A stretch of DNA of 64,000 nt from Halopseudomonas pelagia (GCF_009497895.1 NZ_CP033116.1:992001-1056000); one strand, 5' to 3'. Counted from the stretch's first letter, positions 38,754 through 49,306 are shown. Program-made: numbers and translations. Notes: generated by a model from the letters alone, not told the origin.

Positions 38754-40301
38754 TCAGAACCGCTGGCGCAATTGCGCAACCAGTTTGGCCATGCTGTCTG
38801 TGCTGTCAGTGGCTACCTGCAGGCTGATGGGTTGTTCTTCCTGGGTGAGCTCTTCGGTGTGCGCCTTTTGTTGGCGAGCAATCTCGATGTCGCCGTCAGA
38901 TGGATCGCGCCCGTCTTCCCGACGCTTCTGCATCCAGGTTTCGATGGTCTCCAGTGGCGCATCGCAGTGCAGAATCAGACAGGGCGCGCCCTGGTCCTCT
39001 ACCGCCTGACGCAGGATGCTGCGCTGAGCCTGTTTCAAGTTGGTGGCATCGACGATAACCGGATAACCTGCAGCCAGAATCTGGCTCGCCAGGCCGGCGA
39101 GGCGCGCATAGGTTTGCTCGCTGCGTTCCGGTGCGTAAAGCCCCTCATTCACCCCGCGGCCACCCTCCGCGCCGAACAACCGTTTGCGTTCGACGTCGGA
39201 ACGGATGCGGATTGCGCCTAATTGCTCGACCAGATGCAGCGCTACCGTGCTTTTACCTGAACCGGAGATGCCGTGGGTCAGTAGTCCAAAGCGCAGTGGC
39301 ACATGGGTGTAACGTTCGGCCAGATCGGTGTAGCTATGGTACCGGTCCAATACTTCCTGCCGCTCTGCCTCGCTGACGCCGTCCTGGGTTAGGCGCAGCA
39401 GTGCGACCTTGGCACGGACCATCGCTCTGTAGGCTTTGTAATAGTCAAGCAACGCCAGGCCTGCATAATCGCCGGTGTGCTCCAGATAACCATTGAGAAA
39501 GCGCTGGGCCAATTTTGTCAGGCCGCGGTCTTCAAGGTCCATGACCATGAAAGCGACATCGCCCATCACATCGGTCCAACGGAAGGCCTCATTGAACTCG
39601 ATGCCGTCAAACAGAGTCACTTGCCCGTCGATCAGGGTGACATTGTCCAGATAGATATCACCGTGACACTCACGTACAAAACCTTCGGCCTTGCGTTGTG
39701 CCAGTTGGGGAATCAGGCGTTGGAAGGTAGTATGCGCCCACTGTTCCAACTGATCGAGTTGCGCCAGGTCACTGGCCTCGCTAAGCAGCGGTCGAATATG
39801 GACGAAATTGTCGGCCACCGGCTCATGCAGCTTTTCCGGTTCGCCCCAAGGGCTGTCCAGTGAGGCATGGTCAATCTCCAGGTGGAAGCTGGCGAGTCGG
39901 GTGGCCAGACTGTCGATATGGTCTGTGGTCAGGGCGCCGGCGCGCTGCAGGTTACCCAGCAGGTCTTCCTGTTGGAACTGCCGGGTCTTGACCATATATT
40001 CGATAACCGGTCCGTCACTATTGAGACTGGGTGCGGTCTCAGTGCCATGCACGGCTACCACGCCCAGGTACAGGTCTGGCGCCAGGCGACGGTTCAGACG
40101 TACCTCTTCATGACAGAAGTGCTGGCGCTGCTCAAGGCTTGAATAGTCGAGAAAGCCGAAATTGACCGGCTTCTTGATTTTGTAGACGAAGTCGCCGGTC
40201 AGCAGCACCCAGGAGATATGCGTCTCTATCACGGTGAAACCGCTGACGGGATGGTCATAGAGGTCGGGATTCTGCAGTGCTTTAAGCAGTGTCTGGCTCA
40301 C
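38754..40301 (-). CDS. Fused aminoglycoside-phosphotransferase-like / P-loop kinase protein
   Basis: A 515-residue two-domain protein. Residues ~1-330 have the APH/choline-kinase fold, with catalytic HGDIYLDNV and DGIEFNEAFRWTDVMGD. The C-terminal ~340-515 is a P-loop kinase with Walker A GISGSGKST and the DATNLKQAQR region. Homologues are annotated as bifunctional aminoglycoside phosphotransferase/ATP-binding proteins, but resistance is not shown and the substrate is unknown. It is divergent from mrcB. Confidence 0.85.
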   Translation of the reverse strand: MSQTLLKALQNPDLYDHPVSGFTVIETHISWVLLTGDFVYKIKKPVNFGFLDYSSLEQRQHFCHEEVRLNRRLAPDLYLGVVAVHGTETAPSLNSDGPVIEYMVKTRQFQQEDLLGNLQRAGALTTDHIDSLATRLASFHLEIDHASLDSPWGEPEKLHEPVADNFVHIRPLLSEASDLAQLDQLEQWAHTTFQRLIPQLAQRKAEGFVRECHGDIYLDNVTLIDGQVTLFDGIEFNEAFRWTDVMGDVAFMVMDLEDRGLTKLAQRFLNGYLEHTGDYAGLALLDYYKAYRAMVRAKVALLRLTQDGVSEAERQEVLDRYHSYTDLAERYTHVPLRFGLLTHGISGSGKSTVALHLVEQLGAIRIRSDVERKRLFGAEGGRGVNEGLYAPERSEQTYARLAGLASQILAAGYPVIVDATNLKQAQRSILRQAVEDQGAPCLILHCDAPLETIETWMQKRREDGRDPSDGDIEIARQQKAHTEELTQEEQPISLQVATDSTDSMAKLVAQLRQRF

Positions 40302-40452
40302 GGTATATCCTTGCTTTGACAGGCAAAGGAGGCATTATGCGGGTTGGTGAAGCAGAGTCCAACCTTGAACAGGTGTCAGTTCATTTAATGACGGCATTGG
40401 TCCCATGCTGGTTGCGGCCAGGGTAATGATGAAAGTTACGGTGTAAGGAAAT

Positions 40453-42774
40453 ATGGCTAGAAAACGCAAGGCAAGCAAAAAGCAGGGTTTCTGGCGTCGC
40501 TGGTCGGGCCTGATGATCAAGTTGGGTCTGGTCGGATTGGTGTTGTTGGCAGGTCTGACTATTTATCTGGATGCGGTGGTGCAGGAGAAGTTCTCCGGTA
40601 AGCGCTGGGCTGTGCCGGCGAAGGTGTTCGCCAGGCCGCTGGAGCTGTATGTCGGCCAGCAACTGAGTCGTGATGACTTTATTACTGAGCTGTCCGCATT
40701 GGGTTATCGGACGTCGTCTGCGGTTCGTCAGCCGGGGCAGATGTCGGCGTCAGCAAGTCAGGTGGACGTACATACCCGCGGGTTCCAGTTCTTCGAAGGC
40801 ACGGAGCCCTCGCAACGCTTGAGTGTGCGTTTCAACGGACGCCAAGTGGCTGCGCTGTCAGGTAGCAACGACCCGGTGATGGCGCGCATGGAGCCGTTGA
40901 TGATCGGTGGTATCTATCCCGCGCACAACGAAGACCGCATTCTGGTGCGTCTGGATCAGACGCCGCCGTATCTGGTTGAAGCGCTGATTGCTACCGAAGA
41001 TAGAGATTATTTCCAGCATTTTGGTGTGTCGCCCAAAGGCATCGCGCGGGCCATGTATGTGAACATGGTCGCCGGCGGGGTAGTGCAGGGCGGCAGTACG
41101 CTGACGCAGCAACTGGTGAAGAACTTCTACCTTACCAGTGAGCGCAGCCTGTTGCGCAAAGGCACAGAGGCCATCATGGCCGTGTTGCTGGAGTTGCATT
41201 ATTCCAAGGAAGAAATTCTCGAAGCCTATTTGAACGAGGTGTTCCTCGGTCAGGATGGGCGCCGCGCCGTACATGGTTTTGGCCTGGCCAGTCAGTATTA
41301 CTTCGCTCAGCCGCTGCATGAACTGCAACTGCATCAGGTCGCGTTGCTAGTGGCTATGGTCAAGGGGCCTTCCTATTACAACCCGCGACGGCACACCGAG
41401 CGGGCCAAGGCGCGGCGGGATCTGGTAATCGGCATGTTGGCCGAGCAGGGCATGATCAGTCCGGAGCTGGCTGCAGAAGCGCAGAAGCAGGATCTGGATG
41501 TGTCGGTGCGCGGCAGCATGGCCGACACCAGCTATCCGGCCTTTATGGATCTGGTCAAACGCCAGCTCAAGGAAGACTATCGGGATGAAGATCTGACCAG
41601 CGAAGGTCTGCGCATTTTCACCAGCTTTGATCCCCTGCTGCAGAACAAGGCAGAAAAAGCGGTGCAGTCGACCGTCAAGCGGCTTGGTCCTGCTGATGGT
41701 GACGTACCGATTGAGGCGGCCATGGTGGTAACCAGCGCGCAGGCCGGCGAGGTGCTGGCACTGGTGGGCGGCAAGGATCCGCGCTATTCCGGCTTCAACC
41801 GGGCCCTGGACGCGTCGCGTCCGATTGGCTCGTTGATCAAGCCGGCGATCTACTTGACTGCCCTGGAGAAGCCCGAGCGCTATTCGTTGACCACACTGGT
41901 TGAAGACGCGCCTATCACGCTGCAGGCCGAGCCCGGCAAAACCTGGACGCCGCAGAACTATGGTCGTACCAGTCACGGCTGGGTGCCGCTATACAAGGCT
42001 CTGGCCAATTCCTATAACCAGGCCGCCGTGCGTATTGGTATGGATGTTGGTGTGCCCGAGGTGCTGAGAACCGTGGAGCGGCTGGGCGTCCAGCATGATT
42101 GGCGGCCCTTGCCGGCAATGTTGTTGGGATCCGGCGCGATGACCCCGATGCAGGTAACGGACATGTTCCAAACCATCGCTACCGGCGGCTACAGTACGCC
42201 GCTGCGGTCGATTCGCAATGTGCTGGATGCCGAGGGTGAGCCGTTACGGCCGTATCCGTTCGAGACCCAGCAACGCTTCGAGCCGGCGACCATCTATCTG
42301 TTACAGGAGGGTATGAGCCGGGTGATGACTCAAGGTACTGGCCGCTCGGCCTACAACCATGTGGCCTCTGATGTCAGACTGGCCGGTAAGACCGGTACCA
42401 CCAATGATCTGCGCGATAGCTGGTTCGCCGGGTTTTCCGATGATCTGGTTGCGGTGAGTTGGCTGGGCAGGGATGATAACGGTCCTACGCGACTAACAGG
42501 TGCTTCAGGCGCGTTGCAGGTATGGAATGCGTTTATGGGCGAAGCCCATCCACGCAGTTTGTCCAACGTCCCGCCTGCTGGCGTGGTCATGGCCTGGATA
42601 GATGAAACGACCGGTCTCGGCAGTGATCAGAGCTGCCCGGGTGCGATTCAATCCGCATTCCGTTCTGGCTATGAGCCCTTGCCTGGCCCAGGCTGCAAAA
42701 CGTTGATGGATACTGAAGGCCTGAAGGAAGGCGCCAATAAGGTGCTGGATACGATTCGCGGCTGGCTGCAATAA
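40453..42774 (+). CDS. mrcB: Penicillin-binding protein 1B
   Basis: A 773-residue bifunctional class A PBP. It has a short cytoplasmic basic tail, one membrane helix (~25-45), the UB2H domain, glycosyltransferase motifs EDRDYFQHFGV and GGSTLTQQLVKNF, and transpeptidase motifs SRPIGSLIKP (SxxK), SYNQAA (SxN) and KTGTT. It polymerises and crosslinks peptidoglycan at the inner membrane. A lipoprotein gene follows after 18 bp and might be its outer-membrane partner (inference). Confidence 0.93.
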   Translation: MARKRKASKKQGFWRRWSGLMIKLGLVGLVLLAGLTIYLDAVVQEKFSGKRWAVPAKVFARPLELYVGQQLSRDDFITELSALGYRTSSAVRQPGQMSASASQVDVHTRGFQFFEGTEPSQRLSVRFNGRQVAALSGSNDPVMARMEPLMIGGIYPAHNEDRILVRLDQTPPYLVEALIATEDRDYFQHFGVSPKGIARAMYVNMVAGGVVQGGSTLTQQLVKNFYLTSERSLLRKGTEAIMAVLLELHYSKEEILEAYLNEVFLGQDGRRAVHGFGLASQYYFAQPLHELQLHQVALLVAMVKGPSYYNPRRHTERAKARRDLVIGMLAEQGMISPELAAEAQKQDLDVSVRGSMADTSYPAFMDLVKRQLKEDYRDEDLTSEGLRIFTSFDPLLQNKAEKAVQSTVKRLGPADGDVPIEAAMVVTSAQAGEVLALVGGKDPRYSGFNRALDASRPIGSLIKPAIYLTALEKPERYSLTTLVEDAPITLQAEPGKTWTPQNYGRTSHGWVPLYKALANSYNQAAVRIGMDVGVPEVLRTVERLGVQHDWRPLPAMLLGSGAMTPMQVTDMFQTIATGGYSTPLRSIRNVLDAEGEPLRPYPFETQQRFEPATIYLLQEGMSRVMTQGTGRSAYNHVASDVRLAGKTGTTNDLRDSWFAGFSDDLVAVSWLGRDDNGPTRLTGASGALQVWNAFMGEAHPRSLSNVPPAGVVMAWIDETTGLGSDQSCPGAIQSAFRSGYEPLPGPGCKTLMDTEGLKEGANKVLDTIRGWLQ

Positions 42775-42792
42775 ATGGAAGAGGATGTAAAG

Positions 42793-43449
42793 ATGATGAA
42801 GAAAATGGGCCTGTTGGCCGGCCTGATCGTTTTCCTGGCAGGTTGTGCCGGCGGCGGTGGGTCAATTCCGGTGGTGGATTCCGGGCGTGATGTGTCTGAC
42901 GAAACCATGCAGGCCGGGGCGGGTATGGTGCCACCTGCGCAGCAGCCTCAGCTGGAAGAAAATGGCGCTGTGGTGGTGATGATTCCTGATCAGACGGGCG
43001 GCTCGCAGCCTATCGAGTCCTATCCGATCGACGCGCAGCCATCGTCTCAGCAGGGAACCTCCTCGGACTCCTCTTCCGGGGCTCCGGCCGGCAGCCAGAA
43101 TGGCGGGTTGCAGCAGGACGAGCAACTCGACGGGCCGGTATTGGCGTTGTTAACCGTATCGCGGGATCAGCAGTCCCGTGGTGATCTTGGCGGTGCTTCT
43201 TCAAGTCTCGAGCGAGCCATGCGCATTGCCCCGCGCGAGCCTCAGGTGTTCTATCGCCTGGCGCAGGTGCGTCTTGCTCAGGGTAACGCCGCGCAAGCCG
43301 AACAGATGGCGCAACGCGGACTGTCGTTTGCCGCTGGTCGGCCGCCGTTGCAGGCCGGGTTGTGGGAGCTGATTGCTCAGGCCCGTGAGCAAATGGGTAA
43401 TGCGTCAGGCGCTGCCGAAGCACGGCAACGGGCTCGCGTTAATCTGTGA
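42793..43449 (+). CDS. TPR-containing lipoprotein
   Basis: A 218-residue lipoprotein. The signal is MGLLAGLIVFLAGCAGGGG with the LAGC lipobox. A long Gln/Ser/Pro-rich linker (~40-115) leads to a C-terminal tetratricopeptide-type repeat: LGGASSSLERAMRIAPREPQVFYRLAQ and ARLAQGNAAQAEQMAQ-like helices. Position after mrcB recalls LpoB-type activators, but the fold differs and I see no clear homology. ATG 42793 has GAAGAGGA upstream. It overlaps the next gene by 4 bp. Confidence 0.75.
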   Translation: MMKKMGLLAGLIVFLAGCAGGGGSIPVVDSGRDVSDETMQAGAGMVPPAQQPQLEENGAVVVMIPDQTGGSQPIESYPIDAQPSSQQGTSSDSSSGAPAGSQNGGLQQDEQLDGPVLALLTVSRDQQSRGDLGGASSSLERAMRIAPREPQVFYRLAQVRLAQGNAAQAEQMAQRGLSFAAGRPPLQAGLWELIAQAREQMGNASGAAEARQRARVNL

Positions 43450-43775
43450 GCCGGCCCTGGGGGGAGATGGCTCAGGCGCTGAGTGAGCTGGAACGCGAGC
43501 TTCGCGCATTGCAGATGTGGTCCGTGGAGCCTCCGGACGCACGGCGGCTGGCCAGCGGTGAGCCGTTTTGCGTTGACACTCTGGGCTTTGAAGAATGGCT
43601 GCAGTGGGTATTTGTGCAGCGCATGGGCGATTTGGTCGCCCAGCGCGGATTGCTGCCGGGAGCGGCTCAACTTACTCCGATGGGCGAGCAGGCTTTTGTC
43701 CATTTGGGGCGTCGCCAGCAACCACTACTGTTGCTACTGGCGCGTATTGATCAGCTGTCGCGCCAGCTCACCTGA
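43446..43775 (+). CDS. YqcC family protein (DUF446)
   Basis: A 109-residue YqcC-like protein. LGFEEWLQWVFVQRMGDLVAQRG and the preceding ARRLASGEPFCVDTL are the family core. In E. coli YqcC lies beside the pseudouridine synthase TruC. Its function is unknown. The start is GTG 43446, overlapping the lipoprotein stop (GTGA), which suggests translational coupling. Confidence 0.85.
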   Translation: MSRPWGEMAQALSELERELRALQMWSVEPPDARRLASGEPFCVDTLGFEEWLQWVFVQRMGDLVAQRGLLPGAAQLTPMGEQAFVHLGRRQQPLLLLLARIDQLSRQLT

Positions 43776-43776
43776 T

Positions 43777-44217
43777 TCAGTTTTTGCAATAGCTTTCCAG
43801 ATCCGCCTTGGCTTTTTCGATCAGCTCTTGACGCTCATCTTCGCCGATTCTTTCCACTTCGCCAGCGTCATTGGTGCGGCTGAGCCGCGGGTTGGTTTCC
43901 AGCGTGCGCAAATTGGTCTGTAACTGCGTGCACTGCTCAAGCCGCTTGGCCTCTGCAGCTTTATCTGCCTTGGCCTGCATCTCGGACTGCTGTTCTTCTT
44001 CGGGGTTTGCTTCCCGGGAGGGCAGCGGTGCCGGTTCACGCAAGGCTCCACCAGGAGGGGGAGAGGCGGTGATATCCACACGCTGATAGCTTTTGCCTTC
44101 CGGTGGCTGTTGTCCGAACTGGGGTACGCCCTGATCATCCACCCAGCGATACATTTGTTCTGCCACGGCCATGCTGCTAAGCAGGCCAAAAGTCAGAGCA
44201 ACGAGCGTCTTGTACAT
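43777..44217 (-). CDS. DUF4124 secreted protein
   Basis: A 146-residue protein with a signal peptide (LVALTFGLLSSMAVAEQ) and the DUF4124 segment MYRWVDDQGVPQFGQQPPEGKSYQRVDI. The rest is an acidic/basic, coiled-coil-prone tail (QAKADKAAEAKRLEQCTQL). It is likely periplasmic, with no known role. It converges with yqcC, 1 bp apart. Confidence 0.82.
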   Translation of the reverse strand: MYKTLVALTFGLLSSMAVAEQMYRWVDDQGVPQFGQQPPEGKSYQRVDITASPPPGGALREPAPLPSREANPEEEQQSEMQAKADKAAEAKRLEQCTQLQTNLRTLETNPRLSRTNDAGEVERIGEDERQELIEKAKADLESYCKN

Positions 44218-44646
44218 GCGGTTTCCATCCCTGCGTTAAAGGTGTCGAGAACCGCTACTATAGCCAATCTTGCAAAAATGGACACGAGCTGTGTATTGAC
44301 AGGCCCTGGATGTGCGGCTTTTGTCTAACTTGGCTTGACTTGTCGCTTCCGAGTGTAAACAATTCGTGGTTCACATAAGCAGGCTGTTAACGGAACCCAC
44401 ACGGTCTCCGGGTCAGCTGGCTTTGTTGCTCAATCCAGGTGGCGAAACCCGCCGACCCCTGGCCTGGCACCCGCACGCGCTACCTCGCGCTGGGTGAGGC
44501 GGCTCTGGCATCTACATAGAGCCTGCCTCCATTGCACGTAGTCAAGCTGATGCATGACGACCACCGTTGTCAATGCTCTGCCGAGCAGTAAACAGGTACC
44601 CTGCTACCGTCCAGATGGCGAGTGGCAAGCTAGAGGTGATTCTAAA
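44218..44646 (+). other. Long structured leader upstream of ilvI
   Basis: A 429-bp region with no supported gene lies before ilvI. It has TTGACA at 44296-44301 and TTGACT at 44335-44340 as weak -35 candidates. A nested stem is visible: CCGCC (44449-44453)/GGCGG (44498-44502) around CACCC (44468-44472)/GGGTG (44492-44496). No poly-T follows, and a 13-codon frame at 44551 lacks branched-chain codons. The region could carry an unidentified leader control. Confidence 0.35.
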
Positions 44647-46371
44647 GTGGAGCTTTTATCCGGCGCTGAGATGGTCGTCCGCTCATTGCGTGACGAGGGT
44701 GTTAAATATATATACGGGTATCCGGGCGGTGCCCTGTTGCACGTCTACGATGCAATCTTCCGCCAGGACGATGTCGAGCATATTCTGGTGCGACATGAAC
44801 AAGCCGCCGCACATATGGCTGATGGCTACGCGCGCGCGTCCGGCAAGGCCGGCGTGGTGCTGGTCACTTCCGGTCCAGGCGCAACCAATACCATTACCGG
44901 TATCGCCACGGCGTTCATGGATTCCATTCCGATGGTGATCCTGTCTGGCCAGGTCGCCAGTAACATGGTCGGCACCGACGCCTTCCAGGAAACCGACATG
45001 GTCGGTATTTCGCGTCCTATCGTGAAGCACAGCTTCATGATCAAGGACCCGCGGGAAATTCCGGAAGTGATCAAGAAAGCCTTTTACATTGCCCAGAGCG
45101 GTCGCCCTGGTCCTGTGGTCGTGGATATTCCGAAAGACATGACCAACCCGGCGGAGAAGTTCGAGTACAGCTACCCGAAGAAGGTCAAGCTGCGCTCCTA
45201 TAACCCCGCTGTTCGTGGTCACTCCGGCCAGATTCGCAAAGCGCTGGACCTGCTGGTCGAGGCCAAGCGCCCGATCATCTATTCCGGTGGTGGCGTTATT
45301 CTTGGCGGTGCCGCTGCACAACTGACCGAACTGGCGCGTGAGCTGGGTGTGCCGGTTACCAATACGCTGATGGGTCTGGGCGCTTACCCGGGTACCGATC
45401 CGCAGTTTATCGGTTGGCTGGGCATGCATGGCAGTTACACCGCCAACGTCAGCATGCATCACAGCGATGTGATTCTCTGCGTCGGTGCACGTTTTGATGA
45501 CCGCGTTATCAACGGCGCGAGCAAGTTCTGCCCGAACGCCAAGGTCATTCACGTCGACATCGATCCTGCGTCCATCTCCAAAACCATCCGTGCCGACGTG
45601 CCAATTGTTGGCCCAGTTGATAGCGTTCTGACTGAAATGGTCGCGATGGTTAAAGAGCACAATCTGCGCCCGGCCAAGGAAGCCTTGACCAGTTGGTGGA
45701 AGCAGATTGGCGAATGGCGCGGCGAAGGTCGCATGTTCCCCTATAACGAAGGGGATGGTTCGATCATCAAGCCGCAAACGGTTATCGAAACTCTGTGGGA
45801 GGTGACCAAGGGCGATGCCTATGTGACCTCCGATGTGGGTCAGCACCAGATGTTTGCGGCGCAGTACTATCCGTTTGACAAGCCCAATCGCTGGATCAAT
45901 TCCGGCGGTCTAGGCACCATGGGCTTTGGTCTGCCAGCGGCGATGGGCGTCAAGTTGCATTATCCGGATGCGCAGGTTGCCTGCGTGACGGGTGAGGGCA
46001 GTATCCAGATGAATATTCAGGAGCTGTCGACCTGCCTGCAGTACGATTTGCCGGTCAAGATCATCACGTTGAACAACCAGGCGTTGGGCATGGTTCGCCA
46101 GTGGCAGGATATGCAGTACGGTAGTCGTCACTCGCATTCCTATATGGAGTCGCTGCCGGATTTCGTCAAGCTGGCTGAGTCCTATGGGCATGTTGGTATG
46201 CGCGTAGATAAGCTGGAAGACCTCAAGCCAGCCATGGAGCAGGCGTTTGCCAACACCAAGCAGCTGGTGTTCATGGATATTCGCGTCGATAACTCCGAGC
46301 ATGTGTATCCAATGCACATCAAGGACGGATCCATGCGCGATATGTGGCTGAGCAAGACGGAGCGCACGTGA
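44647..46371 (+). CDS. ilvI: Acetolactate synthase large subunit
   Basis: A 574-residue thiamine-diphosphate enzyme. [14 protein letters not shown] holds the catalytic glutamate; [14 protein letters not shown] is the cofactor site; [21 protein letters not shown] FAD region is present. It makes acetolactate and acetohydroxybutyrate for valine, leucine and isoleucine. The start is GTG 44647 ([12 protein letters not shown]), which gives the standard length and has GAGG at 44633-44636; the upstream ATG at 44554 would add a non-homologous extension. It overlaps ilvH by 1 bp. Confidence 0.93.
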   Translation: MELLSGAEMVVRSLRDEGVKYIYGYPGGALLHVYDAIFRQDDVEHILVRHEQAAAHMADGYARASGKAGVVLVTSGPGATNTITGIATAFMDSIPMVILSGQVASNMVGTDAFQETDMVGISRPIVKHSFMIKDPREIPEVIKKAFYIAQSGRPGPVVVDIPKDMTNPAEKFEYSYPKKVKLRSYNPAVRGHSGQIRKALDLLVEAKRPIIYSGGGVILGGAAAQLTELARELGVPVTNTLMGLGAYPGTDPQFIGWLGMHGSYTANVSMHHSDVILCVGARFDDRVINGASKFCPNAKVIHVDIDPASISKTIRADVPIVGPVDSVLTEMVAMVKEHNLRPAKEALTSWWKQIGEWRGEGRMFPYNEGDGSIIKPQTVIETLWEVTKGDAYVTSDVGQHQMFAAQYYPFDKPNRWINSGGLGTMGFGLPAAMGVKLHYPDAQVACVTGEGSIQMNIQELSTCLQYDLPVKIITLNNQALGMVRQWQDMQYGSRHSHSYMESLPDFVKLAESYGHVGMRVDKLEDLKPAMEQAFANTKQLVFMDIRVDNSEHVYPMHIKDGSMRDMWLSKTERT

Positions 46372-46862
46372 TGAGACACATTATTTCCGTATTGCTGGAA
46401 AACGAGCCTGGTGCCTTGTCCCGCGTTGTCGGGCTGTTCTCCCAGCGCAACTACAATATCGAAACCCTGACCGTTGCGCCGACCGAAGATCCGACCCTGT
46501 CGCGTCTGACGTTAACCACGGTAGGGCATGACGAAGTCATCGAGCAGATCACCAAGAACCTCAATAAGCTGATTGAGGTCGTCAAGCTGGTGAATCTGTC
46601 CGAGGGATCGCACATCGAGCGCGAGCTGATGTTGGTGAAGATCAAGGCCACCGGCGCCCAGCGCGCCGAGGTCAAGCGGACCACTGATATATTCCGCGGT
46701 CAGATTGTCGATGTGACCAGCAGCGTGTATACCGTGCAACTGGCTGGCACCTCTGACAAGCTGGACAGCTTTATTGAAGCAGTTGGCCCGACCACGGTCA
46801 TCGAGGTGGTGCGCACCGGCGTATCGGGCATCGCCCGTGGCGAGAAAGTGCTTAGCATCTAA
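46371..46862 (+). CDS. ilvH: Acetolactate synthase small regulatory subunit
   Basis: A 163-residue subunit. [30 protein letters not shown] is the ACT domain, and the C-terminal part (VKRTTDIFRGQIVDV) completes it. It stabilises the large subunit and gives valine feedback inhibition. TGATG overlaps the ilvI stop. The protein starts at 46371, not at the upstream open frame. Confidence 0.94.
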   Translation: MRHIISVLLENEPGALSRVVGLFSQRNYNIETLTVAPTEDPTLSRLTLTTVGHDEVIEQITKNLNKLIEVVKLVNLSEGSHIERELMLVKIKATGAQRAEVKRTTDIFRGQIVDVTSSVYTVQLAGTSDKLDSFIEAVGPTTVIEVVRTGVSGIARGEKVLSI

Positions 46863-47927
<1,065 letters not shown>

Positions 47928-47951
47928 GCTGTACTGCATCAGTCAAAGAGA

Positions 47952-47976
47952 ACGCGGCCAAGGCCGCGTTTTTTTG
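47952..47976 (+). terminator. ilvC terminator
   Basis: ACGCGGCC-AA-GGCCGCGT (47952-47969) is followed by TTTTTTTG. A GC-rich stem with a T run is a clear intrinsic terminator after ilvC. Confidence 0.92.
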
Positions 47977-48053
47977 TGCACGGTGATAACGGGCTGGTAA
48001 ACCTTCAGTTCAATTGCCACACTGTTATTCTGTTAATGCGGCAAGGTAATCTC

Positions 48054-48890
48054 ATGATCGATAAGCAAGAGCACGACCCAAAGGATGATATGGATGCGGC
48101 CCACGGCATACTGCCCATCGATGAACACATAGAAGAAGTGCCTGGCCCTGATGGCAAGAAAATCAGACATCGCGGCATTTACTTGCTTCCCAATCTGTTT
48201 ACCACGGCCGCGCTGTTCTCCGGTTTCTACGCCATCGTTAGTGCGATGGACGGCAACTTCGCTAATGCGTCCATCGCTATCTTTGTCGCGATGGTGCTGG
48301 ACGGGCTGGATGGCCGGGTAGCTCGCATGACCAATACCCAGAGCGCGTTTGGTGCCGAGTTCGACTCGCTGTCGGATATGGTTGCCTTCGGTGTAGCGCC
48401 GGCGTTGGTGGTCTTTTCCTGGGCGCTGGCTGATCTGGGCAAAGTAGGCTGGGTCTTCTCGTTTATCTACCTGGCCGGCGCGGCGCTGCGTCTCGCGCGC
48501 TTCAATACGCATATTGGTGACGAGACTGAGGACAAGCGCTTCTTTACCGGGCTCGCCAGTCCGTCAGCTGCAGGCCTGGTTGCAGGTATGGTCTGGGCGT
48601 TGAGCGATTTCGGCATTGATGGTGGCGATATCAGCTTCCTGGTCGGTGTGCTGACCGCGTTGGCTGGTCTGCTGATGGTCAGCAACGTGCGTTATTACAG
48701 CTTCAAGGATCTGGACCTGAAGGGGCGAGTGCCGTTTTTCGTGATTCTGCTGGTAGTGCTGGTGTTCGCGATCATTTCCACCGACCCATCGCGGATTCTG
48801 TGGTTTATCTTCATCGCTTATACCGTATCCGGCCCAGTCCAGGCGTTGTGGCGCTGGCGCACCAAGCAGAAGGTTACGTCCGAGGTATAA
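48054..48890 (+). CDS. pssA: CDP-diacylglycerol--serine O-phosphatidyltransferase
   Basis: A 278-residue membrane enzyme. The CDP-alcohol phosphotransferase motif DGLDGRVARMTNTQSAFGAEFDSLSD is intact. About six hydrophobic helices follow a hydrophilic N-terminus (residues 1-45). It makes phosphatidylserine. The start 48054 (MIDKQEHD) was chosen for CAAGG upstream; the frame is open further. It follows ilvC after its terminator, so it has its own promoter. Confidence 0.92.
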   Translation: MIDKQEHDPKDDMDAAHGILPIDEHIEEVPGPDGKKIRHRGIYLLPNLFTTAALFSGFYAIVSAMDGNFANASIAIFVAMVLDGLDGRVARMTNTQSAFGAEFDSLSDMVAFGVAPALVVFSWALADLGKVGWVFSFIYLAGAALRLARFNTHIGDETEDKRFFTGLASPSAAGLVAGMVWALSDFGIDGGDISFLVGVLTALAGLLMVSNVRYYSFKDLDLKGRVPFFVILLVVLVFAIISTDPSRILWFIFIAYTVSGPVQALWRWRTKQKVTSEV

Positions 48891-48914
48891 GGCGTTCCGC
48901 TGTTTCTTCTAAGA

Positions 48915-48943
48915 AACCGTCAATTAACCCTTGACGGTTTTTT
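48915..48943 (+). terminator. pssA terminator
   Basis: AACCGTCAA (48915-48923) pairs with TTGACGGTT (48931-48939) around a 7-nt loop, followed by a T run to 48943. The right arm contains the -35 of the first rRNA promoter. Confidence 0.9.
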
Positions 48944-48958
48944 CATAGCCCCTATAAT
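48931..48958 (+). promoter_or_regulatory. rRNA operon promoter P1
   Basis: TTGACG (48931-48936), 16 bp, TATAAT (48953-48958), then GCGCG, a G+C-rich discriminator typical of stringently controlled rRNA promoters. The -35 lies within the pssA terminator. Confidence 0.75.
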
Positions 48959-49028
48959 GCGCGTCTGCCCAAACGGGGCGCTTTGCATAAAGCGTTTTAC
49001 AATCAATAAGTTAGCGATAATTTGGCGG

Positions 49029-49056
49029 TTGACAGGGTGGTGAGTTAGCGTAGAAT
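49029..49056 (+). promoter_or_regulatory. rRNA operon promoter P2
   Basis: TTGACA (49029-49034), 16 bp, TAGAAT (49051-49056), followed by GCGCCGC. Spacing and discriminator are the same as in P1. Confidence 0.85.
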
Positions 49057-49133
49057 GCGCCGCTCACTGGGAAGGCTGGCAGGATCGCTTTTCCAGGCGC
49101 CGAGTTTAACTCAGCGAAGTTTCACGGAAGCGG

Positions 49134-49161
49134 TTGACAGGGGTTTTGGCTCCTGTAGAAT
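49134..49161 (+). promoter_or_regulatory. rRNA operon promoter P3
   Basis: TTGACA (49134-49139), 16 bp, TAGAAT (49156-49161), then GCGCCTC. It repeats the P2 layout about 105 bp further on. Confidence 0.85.
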
Positions 49162-49242
49162 GCGCCTCCCGGTCACGAGAAAGGCTTTGTTCTCGGGGCC
49201 AGACAAGCAAGGATGTGATGAGCAAGATTCTCACAAAAATGC

Positions 49243-49270
49243 TTGACAGATTAGAAGGTTAGCGTAAGAT
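49243..49270 (+). promoter_or_regulatory. rRNA operon promoter P4
   Basis: TTGACA (49243-49248), 16 bp, TAAGAT (49265-49270), then ACGCGGCC. It is the proximal promoter, about 200 bp before 16S. Confidence 0.82.
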
Positions 49271-49306
49271 ACGCGGCCTTGGTTAAGCGGAAACGCGAAC
49301 CGAATC

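Noticed and set aside
44551..44592. Possible leader peptide before ilvI
   Set aside because: Its 13 residues ([13 protein letters not shown]) have no Ile, Leu or Val, so classical attenuation is not supported.
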